A stretch of 64,000 nt of DNA from NCBI GenBank assembly GCA_001603005.1, contig LVAJ01000012.1, positions 1-64,000 on the forward strand, given 5' to 3'. The number at the start of each line of letters is the position of its first letter. Position 1 is the stretch's first letter. Of this stretch, positions 8,574-16,275 are shown one piece after another. This DNA is from Clostridiales bacterium Firm_04 (GTDB taxonomy: Bacteria; Bacillota; Clostridia; Oscillospirales; Ruminococcaceae). Under the pieces are notes generated by a model, which searched no databases, had not been told where the DNA came from, and was given only the letters and a program-made list of their open reading frames with translations. A program made the position numbers and the translations under genes.

Positions 8574-9746
8574 ATGATAAGGCAGAACGCCGCACTTTAT
8601 ATGCGCTTGTCGAAGGATGACGGGCGCAGCGATGAATCAGACAGCATCACAAGCCAGCGCCTTTTGCTGACGCAATATGCGCAACAGAACGGCATGTCTG
8701 TTGCGGGCGAGTTCATCGACGACGGTATTTCCGGTACGAACTGGGCGCGCAGCGGATTGCAGGATCTTTTGCAGACGATCGAAGACGGTGCAGTGAATAC
8801 GGTTCTTGTCAAAGATTTGTCGCGTTTGAGCCGCGATTATATCCGCACGGGCGACCTGCTGGAGAACTGGTTTCCGCAGCACGGCGTCCGACTGATCGCG
8901 GTCAATGACGGCGTTGACACCGCAAACGCATCGTCCGTCAATGACTTTTCACCGATCAGGGCGGTCATGGATGACTGGTACGCGCGGGATATCTCGCGGA
9001 AGGTGCGTGCTGCGATCTATGCGAGGCAGGCTGCGGGAATCTGTACGGCGGCAACGCTCCCATACGGCTATGAACGGGTTCGCGGCGCGATTTGCCTGCA
9101 TGCAGACCATGCAAAGCATGTGAAGGAAGTGTTCCGGCTGTATCTTCTGCATCGGAATCTGCGTGCTGCTGCGGAGTATCTGAACCGTTCCGGCATTCCG
9201 TCTCCGCGGCATGCGTCGTGCGGCTGGTCCGCAGCAACGATCCAGCGCATGCTGAAAAACCGCGCTTATTGCGGCGAACTGCATCTTCATGTGACCAGAA
9301 AACAGAGCTATAAAAGCGCGTTCCGGCAAATGCTGCCGCCGGCGGAGCACATCTGTCTGCAAATCCCGCGCCTGATTCCGGAGACGGAATTTGATCTGGT
9401 TCAGCAGATCATGTCTGCGAACGGACACAAAAAACACCGTGCGCACTGGTTATCCGGCAAAGCAACATGCGGATGCTGCGGGAGCAGGATGATCGTAAGC
9501 GAAGGCCGGCTGCTGTGCGGCGGGCGAAAGCGCGGCAGCGGATGCCGGAACGGTTCGGTCGGATTGGGCGTCCTGATTCCGCAGATGACAGATGCGATCA
9601 GTGCAGACGGGTTTCCGGTGCGTGAAGCGCTCCTGCCGTTTCTGGTCAGGCGGGTTCTGGTCTCCGAAACGCAGATCACGGTATTTGTCCGGTATCAAAA
9701 GCCGGAATCCGCACTGATCGGGGATCGCGCTTTTCGATCCCATTAA
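8574..9746 (+). CDS. Serine recombinase (resolvase family, compact)
   Basis: MIRQNAALYMRLSKDDG...TSQR...DDGISGTNWARSGLQDLL...VLVKDLSRLSRD...YG and Zn-ribbon CGCCGSRM; start after GGGGTGAG. Confidence 0.88.
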   Translation: MIRQNAALYMRLSKDDGRSDESDSITSQRLLLTQYAQQNGMSVAGEFIDDGISGTNWARSGLQDLLQTIEDGAVNTVLVKDLSRLSRDYIRTGDLLENWFPQHGVRLIAVNDGVDTANASSVNDFSPIRAVMDDWYARDISRKVRAAIYARQAAGICTAATLPYGYERVRGAICLHADHAKHVKEVFRLYLLHRNLRAAAEYLNRSGIPSPRHASCGWSAATIQRMLKNRAYCGELHLHVTRKQSYKSAFRQMLPPAEHICLQIPRLIPETEFDLVQQIMSANGHKKHRAHWLSGKATCGCCGSRMIVSEGRLLCGGRKRGSGCRNGSVGLGVLIPQMTDAISADGFPVREALLPFLVRRVLVSETQITVFVRYQKPESALIGDRAFRSH

Positions 9747-9937
9747 GCGAATTGTGGGAATGACCGCTTCATGTACTGCTGCTTTCTGCACTCGGCAGCA
9801 TCCGCATCCGAGGTACAAGGCGTATGATATGCAAGTTCACTTGTTACCGTTCGCTTGTTGTTCCATGCTTTCAGCTTCTCGTAGCGCTCTTTGGTCTGCG
9901 CATACTCAGCTTTCAGCCGTTCTTTCCAGTCATCCAT
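9743..9937 (-). CDS. Small phage-like protein, unknown function
   Basis: 64 aa with strong RBS (GAAAGGAG); MDDWKERLKAEYAQTKERYEKLKAW resembles small phage proteins. Confidence 0.55.
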   Translation of the reverse strand: MDDWKERLKAEYAQTKERYEKLKAWNNKRTVTSELAYHTPCTSDADAAECRKQQYMKRSFPQFA

Positions 9938-9982
9938 GTGATAAACTCCTTTCGGTTTTCGGGTATGAGAAAACCGCCTTGA

Positions 9983-10279
9983 TTACTCAGAGCGGTTTAA
10001 TATATGCTGAATAAAGTCATCATTCAGCTTCATGTTATATTTTTCGACATACATAATATCATATGATGTCCATTCGTATTTGCCGTCCGTATATCGGATG
10101 CAGCAATAGTTATTGTCCTTTGAACCACTTATGTAATCGAATACACGAGCGGTTGAGGCTTCGGAAACAAACTTGCGGCTTTTCATGTAATTAAGCAATC
10201 GCGCCTTATCGTTGTATGCCTCCGTTCTTATTTTAGGAAGCACTTTTCCAAGTCGATCACATTGATCTGTAACCCGCAT
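9983..10279 (-). CDS. 98 aa protein coupled to toxin-like gene (candidate immunity protein)
   Basis: Start overlaps the upstream stop (TAATG). Confidence 0.55.
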   Translation of the reverse strand: MRVTDQCDRLGKVLPKIRTEAYNDKARLLNYMKSRKFVSEASTARVFDYISGSKDNNYCCIRYTDGKYEWTSYDIMYVEKYNMKLNDDFIQHILNRSE

Positions 10280-11049
10280 TACTCACGCCCCCTTTTTTTA
10301 TATGGAGTAAACGTCTTCATTTCTCCTTTTCTTCCTGTTTCCTCTGATTCAACTTTAATCCTGCCAGTTATTGAGGCATAGAATGTTTCCGTCGGTGCAA
10401 GAACTTCAACACCTAGCAAATCAGCAAGTTGTTGAGCAAAACAGGTCTCGACGCCTTCTTCTTTTCCTGTTTCACAACATAAAAGCCTGATAGGCTTTCC
10501 TGTATAATCCTCGAATAAAACAATTACTCTAGCTAATGTCTGTGCATCCACCACGCTTCCGAACAATTTCACTGCTGTTGGTGAACCATGCGCTTTGATG
10601 TCATAATACTTTGGATCAGGCATGATTGATTCAACCAGTTCTCCAAAAACGCTTTCTGGATCATTTATATCTCTCGTGACGAAGTTTGTGCTGTTTTGAG
10701 TTATTGCCCGAATAATACCTCGTTCATCATATTCACCTTTTAGTATACCACCTTTTGCGAAAAAGTCAATAGATTTCTGATCTATTTTTGTTCTTGTACG
10801 ATGCCTTAACGCTAAGATTTCCGCCTGCTCCTCAGTCAGCACAACCCGATCACCGGCACCCGCGCCCGGCTCCGGCGCTTCCCATTCCCGCTTTCTCCAC
10901 ACATCCTGCCGCACGTTTTGCAAAGCAAAACTGCGCAGTTTTCCGCAGGAAAACGTGCGCTTGCTGCCGTTCTCAAATGTCGCGGTGCAGTCGCAGTTGT
11001 CGTGCCGGCGGTAAATGCGGGCAGTGACCGACGCCGTGATAACTCCCAT
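10279..11049 (-). CDS. MuF-type capsid protein remnant with C-terminal His/Cys-dyad toxin-like domain
   Basis: N-term VTARIYRRHDNCDCTATFENG...RQDVWRKREWEAP resembles phage minor head (MuF) C-termini; C-term DIKAHGSPT ... RLLCCETGK ... FAQQLADLLGVEVLAPTE. Confidence 0.6.
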   Translation of the reverse strand: MGVITASVTARIYRRHDNCDCTATFENGSKRTFSCGKLRSFALQNVRQDVWRKREWEAPEPGAGAGDRVVLTEEQAEILALRHRTRTKIDQKSIDFFAKGGILKGEYDERGIIRAITQNSTNFVTRDINDPESVFGELVESIMPDPKYYDIKAHGSPTAVKLFGSVVDAQTLARVIVLFEDYTGKPIRLLCCETGKEEGVETCFAQQLADLLGVEVLAPTETFYASITGRIKVESEETGRKGEMKTFTPYKKRGRE

Positions 11050-11138
11050 GAAGCGAATCGTTGAAAAAACCGCTCCAATAATTGCTCAAAATTTCGCTTC
11101 TTCTCCCATTGCACTTTTCAGGATAATATGGTATAATA
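11041..11138 (+). repeat. Promoter-bearing repeat, copy A (hairpin + promoter)
   Basis: AACTCCCATGAAGCGAAT...ATTTCGCTTCTTCTCCCATTGCACTTTTCAGGATAATATGGTATAATA; shares its left end with 54361 and 54456. Confidence 0.7.
11107..11137 (+). promoter_or_regulatory. Promoter TTGCAC-N17-TATAAT (TG-extended) upstream of rlmB
   Basis: Part of repeat copy A, about 35 bp upstream of the rlmB start. Confidence 0.7.
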
Positions 11139-11169
11139 AAGAGGATATCTCCGAAAAGGGGCGTTGAAT

Positions 11170-11928
11170 ATGAGACAAAACAGTGAACCAAAAGAGCATG
11201 AAGAATTGATCTACGGCAGAAATGCCGTTTTAGAAGCGCTGAAAGCGGATACGCCGATCAACCAGATCCTTGTGACAACGATGACGGGCAGTCTCGGCGC
11301 GATCTGCCGCGAGGCGAAAAAGCGCGGGATCGTTGTGAAGCAGACCGATTCCCGCAAGCTTGACATGATGACAGACGGCGGGAATCATCAGGGCGTCTGT
11401 GCAGAGGGCGCCTGTGCGGACTATGCAACAGTTGCCGAGATCCTTGCCGTGAGCCAAGAAAAGGGGACTTCGCCGTTCCTGATCCTCTGCGACGGGATCG
11501 AGGATCCGCACAATCTCGGCGCAATTCTGCGGACTGCGGAGGCTGCCGGCGCAGACGGCGTGATTTTGCCGAAACGCCGCAGCGCATCTCTGACGCAGAC
11601 CGTGTTCAAAACCTCTGCCGGCGCTGCAAGCTGGATTCCGGTTGCAAGAGTCGGCAATCTCGCAACCGAAATGATCGCGCTGAAAAAACAGGGTATCTGG
11701 TTCTTCGGCGCAGATATGGCAGGGGAGTCCGCATCCGGAACGGATCTGACCGGCGCGATCGGTCTGGTCATCGGTTCCGAGGGCTTTGGATTGAGTGCGC
11801 CCGTCAGACAGCAGTGCGACGGCATCATCTCTCTGCCGATGTTCGGAAAAGTCAACTCACTGAATGCGTCTGTTGCTGCCGGTATTCTGATGTATGAAGC
11901 AGTCCGGCAGCGCGGTTTGAATAAATGA
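11170..11928 (+). CDS. rlmB: 23S rRNA 2'-O-ribose methyltransferase, TrmH/RlmB family
   Basis: LIYGRNAVLEAL, CDGIEDPHNLGAILRTAEAAGADGVILPKR, IGLVIGSEGFGLS, SLPMFGKVNSLNASVAAGILMYEA. Confidence 0.93.
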   Translation: MRQNSEPKEHEELIYGRNAVLEALKADTPINQILVTTMTGSLGAICREAKKRGIVVKQTDSRKLDMMTDGGNHQGVCAEGACADYATVAEILAVSQEKGTSPFLILCDGIEDPHNLGAILRTAEAAGADGVILPKRRSASLTQTVFKTSAGAASWIPVARVGNLATEMIALKKQGIWFFGADMAGESASGTDLTGAIGLVIGSEGFGLSAPVRQQCDGIISLPMFGKVNSLNASVAAGILMYEAVRQRGLNK

Positions 11929-11946
11929 AGAAAGGGATGATGGATC

Positions 11947-14625
11947 ATGTCGTCCAAGCATCGCAAGAAAAAGAATCAATCCCAGCAGAATCAACAGGAT
12001 ACAATTATGACCGATCAAGCGGCTCCGCAGGAGAATCCTTCTGCGGCAGCATCCGCTGAACATACCGCAGATCAGCCTGCGGAATCAAAAAATGAAGCTG
12101 CTGCCGATCAGACGGAACAGCCGTCCGGAGCTGCGGCAGAGCAGCCTGAACAGAACGCTCCTGCGGCAGATCAGCCGGCAGCCGATCCGGAGCAGCCTGC
12201 TGATCAGAAAAGCGGCGCAACAATCGTTGTGCCGGCGCGGATCAAGGTGCAGACAGACCGCGACGGCAATCTGATCGAAACGCCGCCTGCCGGAGCAAAG
12301 GCGGGCGACAAAAAGCAGGGGAATGCGCCGCGCAGAAATGCGAAGCCGGAGCAGACAGTCAAGCCTGCCGATATCAAAAAGCCGCAGGTCTCTTTCATGA
12401 ACTCGATCGCAAATGTGGAGGCGGAGAGCCTTTCGCAGCGCGGTTCCGGCGCGACCTCGCAGGCGTATGACCATGCGGTTCTGGTCGGGGATACCGAAGA
12501 AAACAGCAGCTATCGTCCGAAGATCCGCCGCATGAGCGATTCCACGCGCGCAAAGGAGCTGCGCCGCCGGCAGTCCTCGGACAGTCAGCCCTATGAAAAG
12601 GTGACGCCGGTCTCAACACCGCAGACGCTTCCGGCATCCAAGCTGCGCAAACGGAAAGATCAGTCGGTCTCGCCCGAGGTGCTCGAACGCATCCCCGATA
12701 CGCTCAAGCAGCATCCGCTCGAAAAAGCAAAGCCTGTGCGGTACATGAAGCAGGCAGAGCATACGAAGATCAATCTTTCGACCGACAGTGACGATGCGCG
12801 CAAAAAGATCAATATTGATGTGCGGTATCAGAATGAACGCCGCGAGCGCAAGGATCTGCCGCTCGAAGCAAAGCCTGTCGGGCGCGATCAGGCAAATGAC
12901 ACGATCCGCAATGATCTGCAGGAGCTCAGCACAAGCCAGACGCTCCGCGTCCTGATCCTCGGCATCCTGACATTTTTCAGCGCGGCACTGACCATCCTCG
13001 ACTGGATCCCTGCCGTTCCGCTGCCGCGATTCCTTGACAGCAGTGCTTCACCGATCGGCTATCTGACCGTGCAGCTTCTGCTCGGACTGGCAGCACTGCC
13101 GTTCTGCGGATCGCTGCTGAAAAACGGTTACATGAAGCTTTTGCAGCTGCGCGCAGACTGTGACAGCCTTGCTGCGATGAGCATGATCTCCGCGGAGATC
13201 GCGGCGTTTCTGATGCTGCCGAGCACGAATATGCTGCGAAACGGTACTGTTTCTGTGTATATTTCGGTCGGACTGCTCTCGCTGCTGCTGAATGCAGTCG
13301 GCAGAAAGCTGATCGCGGTGCGTGCGATCCGCAATTTCGACCGTCTGACGGACGGCAATCCGAAATACGGCATTCATTATGTGGAGGATGAGCGCCGCGC
13401 AGAAAATCTGACGCGCGGTACGACAGGAGATTTCCCGATCCTTGCAGCGATGCAGCCGGTCGAGGAGCCGGAGGATTTCCTGAAATACACATTCTCGACC
13501 GACCTTGCCGACCAGTTCTGCCGCACTGCGGTCCCGCTGATTCTGATTCTGTCGCTGATCTTCTCGGTCGGCATGGCGATCACGCGCGCGGAGCATGTGG
13601 AGAGCGCAGTCTGCTACGGCATGTCGATTTTCGCACTCTGCTTCTCGGCGGCTGCCTGCACGGCGATCACGCTGATCTCGAATCTGCCGATGGCATCCGG
13701 TACGAAGGATTATGTCCGCAACTCCGGACTGCTGCTCGGCTATCAGAGTGTGGATGATTTCTACGATGTGAATACGGTCATGGTCGATGCGGCGACACTG
13801 TTTCCGCGCAATACGACCAAGCTCGAAAATATTCAGGTCGTCGGCGAAAGTCATATCGCGGATTCGCTGCAGTATGCGGCAAGTCTGACGCAGCATGCCG
13901 GCAGTATCCTGAAAGATCTGTTTGCCGGTGCGATCCTTGCAGAGGAGCAGATGCTGCTGCCTGTTGAGAATTATGCCTATGACGAGGGCAAGGGCATCAG
14001 CGGCTGGATCGAGAACAAGCGTGTGCTGCTCGGCAACCGCGACATGATGATCGAGCACAGTGTCGAGGGCATTCCGGTCGCCGGAAAGGTCAAGTCGCTG
14101 ACACCGAACGGCGCAGAGGCGCTGTATCTCTCGATCGGCGGCAGTGTTTCAGCGCTGTACATGATCCGGCTGGAAGCGGGCAAATCCGTCCGCAAATGGC
14201 TGCGCGAACTGCAGCGCGCAAATCTGTTCCTGATCATCCGCAGCAACGACGCCATGCTGACGCAGCGCAAGATCGCGAAGCTGTTCAATATCCATGAAGA
14301 ACAGCTGAAAATCATTCCGCCGCGTCTGGAAAAGGAGTTCGCTGCCGAAACTGCGCCGCTCCGGAAGGCGAGCCCTTCGATGCTTTGCGCAGGCAGACTT
14401 GCCGGTTTTGTGCAGACGATCATCGGCGCAAAACGGATCCGTTCCGCAGCATCGCTCGGTCTTCTGCTGCAGGCGGTGACAGCCTGTCTCGGACTGCTGT
14501 TCGTCGTGATCTTTATTGTGCTCGGTGACGGCGCATACAAATACGTGAGCGGCGGCATTCTGCTGCTGTATCATCTGATCTGTACGGTCGTGACCGTGCT
14601 GTCTGTCCGGATGAAGGATACCTGA
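11947..14625 (+). CDS. Membrane protein, apparently catalytically degenerate P1B-type ATPase
   Basis: Disordered acidic N-terminus, TM helices, VMVDAATLFP at the DKTGT position, EGKGISGWIENKRVLLGNRDMM N-domain-like motif. Confidence 0.65.
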   Translation: MSSKHRKKKNQSQQNQQDTIMTDQAAPQENPSAAASAEHTADQPAESKNEAAADQTEQPSGAAAEQPEQNAPAADQPAADPEQPADQKSGATIVVPARIKVQTDRDGNLIETPPAGAKAGDKKQGNAPRRNAKPEQTVKPADIKKPQVSFMNSIANVEAESLSQRGSGATSQAYDHAVLVGDTEENSSYRPKIRRMSDSTRAKELRRRQSSDSQPYEKVTPVSTPQTLPASKLRKRKDQSVSPEVLERIPDTLKQHPLEKAKPVRYMKQAEHTKINLSTDSDDARKKINIDVRYQNERRERKDLPLEAKPVGRDQANDTIRNDLQELSTSQTLRVLILGILTFFSAALTILDWIPAVPLPRFLDSSASPIGYLTVQLLLGLAALPFCGSLLKNGYMKLLQLRADCDSLAAMSMISAEIAAFLMLPSTNMLRNGTVSVYISVGLLSLLLNAVGRKLIAVRAIRNFDRLTDGNPKYGIHYVEDERRAENLTRGTTGDFPILAAMQPVEEPEDFLKYTFSTDLADQFCRTAVPLILILSLIFSVGMAITRAEHVESAVCYGMSIFALCFSAAACTAITLISNLPMASGTKDYVRNSGLLLGYQSVDDFYDVNTVMVDAATLFPRNTTKLENIQVVGESHIADSLQYAASLTQHAGSILKDLFAGAILAEEQMLLPVENYAYDEGKGISGWIENKRVLLGNRDMMIEHSVEGIPVAGKVKSLTPNGAEALYLSIGGSVSALYMIRLEAGKSVRKWLRELQRANLFLIIRSNDAMLTQRKIAKLFNIHEEQLKIIPPRLEKEFAAETAPLRKASPSMLCAGRLAGFVQTIIGAKRIRSAASLGLLLQAVTACLGLLFVVIFIVLGDGAYKYVSGGILLLYHLICTVVTVLSVRMKDT

Positions 14626-14649
14626 TCCGGCAATGAGAGGAAGTATGAA

Positions 14650-16230
14650 ATGAAACGATACCGGCTGTTCGCCGTCGCTTCGGCTCTGCTGCTGCTCTGC
14701 TCCCTGACCGGATGCTCTTTTTCCGGCGCAGATGCGGACAGCGCAGAGCTTTCCTCATACAATGAACCAAATCTGCCGCGCTGTGACATTGAAGCATACA
14801 AAGCAAAAATTGAGGATCTGCGGCAAAATTGGCTGAAAAGCAATCAGGAGGAAGCGATCGGGCAGACCGTGCAGGAGCTGCTCGATGCCGTCGATGAAGC
14901 ATACGCGCTGTATGCGCATGCAGAGATCGACTATTACAGTGACTGGACGAAGGATGCGCTGTCGGATTACCGCAGCCGGACTTATGAGGATATGTGCGTG
15001 GTCAGCGAAATGACCGGCTGGGCGATCGTCAACGGGGAGCGGAAATCCGCCTATCCCGCGCTTTTTGCACCGTATCTGCCGGACGGCAATCTGGATTATT
15101 ACCGGCTCCACAATTTGCAGCGCATCATGTTCTATTCGCGGCAAAGTGCAGCGGATTCCGCGCTGCTGCTCGATGATTATTACGATGTTGCTTATGATGA
15201 CAGCGTGGATCCGGACGAGACGGATCTTGCCTGCGCAGGGCTGTATCTGGACATTCTGAAAGAGACCAGCCCGTCGGATTATGATTATGAAGCCTTCGAG
15301 CGGGACTATACGCCGGAGGATGTCAGTGCGCTGTACAGCGAATTGCTCGAAACGGTTTATCCGCTGTTTGTCCGGCTTGCAGCGTATTTCGCGGAGACAG
15401 ATCCTGCGCTGCCGGAGCAGACCGATGCGCTGCAATTTCTTCGCGAACATGCGGAAAAGCTGTCTCCGGAGATCGGCGAATCGGCGGATAAGCTGTTTTC
15501 GGAGCATCTGTATACCGCGGCAAAGGGAGAGGACTGCTACGACGGCAGCTTTACGATCTCGCTCGGCAAAGAGCAGTCCGCGCTCATGTATCTGTATCTG
15601 GACGGCTCCTTTACGGATGTGTCATCCGTGACGCATGAGTTCGGGCATTTCCACAGCGATTGGCGCGATGAAACACCGGTCTTTCTGCAAAAGAATTGTA
15701 TTGATATTGCGGAGGCGCAGTCGCAGAGCATGGAGATGCTGTTCACGCATTTTTACGGCGATCTCATGGATGCGGAGACAGCAAAGCGCGCAGAGCTCTG
15801 GGCGGTTTTCAATCTGCTGGACGCGGTGATTTCGGGCTTTGCGATCGGCATGTTCGAGGCAAAGATCATGGAGGATCCGGAGCAGTATGAAGCGAAAGAC
15901 GTTGTGCAGTGCTATGCGGATACCTGCACGGCGGTCGGCGTGTCACCGGCGCTGTATCAGGTCACGCATCTGTACGAGCAGCCGGGGTATTACGTCAGCT
16001 ACGGCGTTTCGGCGCTGCCCGCGCTGCAAATCTATACGATGATGCAGGATGATTTTGATGCTGCGGTCGCGCAGTACGGAAAGATCAGCGAAATCTCGTC
16101 GGTTTCCGGCGAATACCGCATCCAAAGCGCGATGCAGGCATGCGGCATGCAGAATTATTTCGAGTCCGGCACAGTCTCCGTACTTGCAGATGCACTGGAT
16201 GCACATATCAGCGCGCTTTTAGACGAATGA
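14650..16230 (+). CDS. Lipoprotein, M3-like zinc metallopeptidase
   Basis: Lipobox LLCSLTGC; VTHEFGHFHSDW and downstream EAQSQSMEMLF helix. Confidence 0.65.
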   Translation: MKRYRLFAVASALLLLCSLTGCSFSGADADSAELSSYNEPNLPRCDIEAYKAKIEDLRQNWLKSNQEEAIGQTVQELLDAVDEAYALYAHAEIDYYSDWTKDALSDYRSRTYEDMCVVSEMTGWAIVNGERKSAYPALFAPYLPDGNLDYYRLHNLQRIMFYSRQSAADSALLLDDYYDVAYDDSVDPDETDLACAGLYLDILKETSPSDYDYEAFERDYTPEDVSALYSELLETVYPLFVRLAAYFAETDPALPEQTDALQFLREHAEKLSPEIGESADKLFSEHLYTAAKGEDCYDGSFTISLGKEQSALMYLYLDGSFTDVSSVTHEFGHFHSDWRDETPVFLQKNCIDIAEAQSQSMEMLFTHFYGDLMDAETAKRAELWAVFNLLDAVISGFAIGMFEAKIMEDPEQYEAKDVVQCYADTCTAVGVSPALYQVTHLYEQPGYYVSYGVSALPALQIYTMMQDDFDAAVAQYGKISEISSVSGEYRIQSAMQACGMQNYFESGTVSVLADALDAHISALLDE

Positions 16231-16233
16231 ACA

Positions 16234-16275
16234 AAAAACCGGATGCAGGCTTCGGAACCTGCATCCGGTTTTGTT
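16234..16275. terminator. Bidirectional terminator between convergent genes
   Basis: AAAACCGGATGCAGG-CTTCGGAA-CCTGCATCCGGTTTT. Confidence 0.85.
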
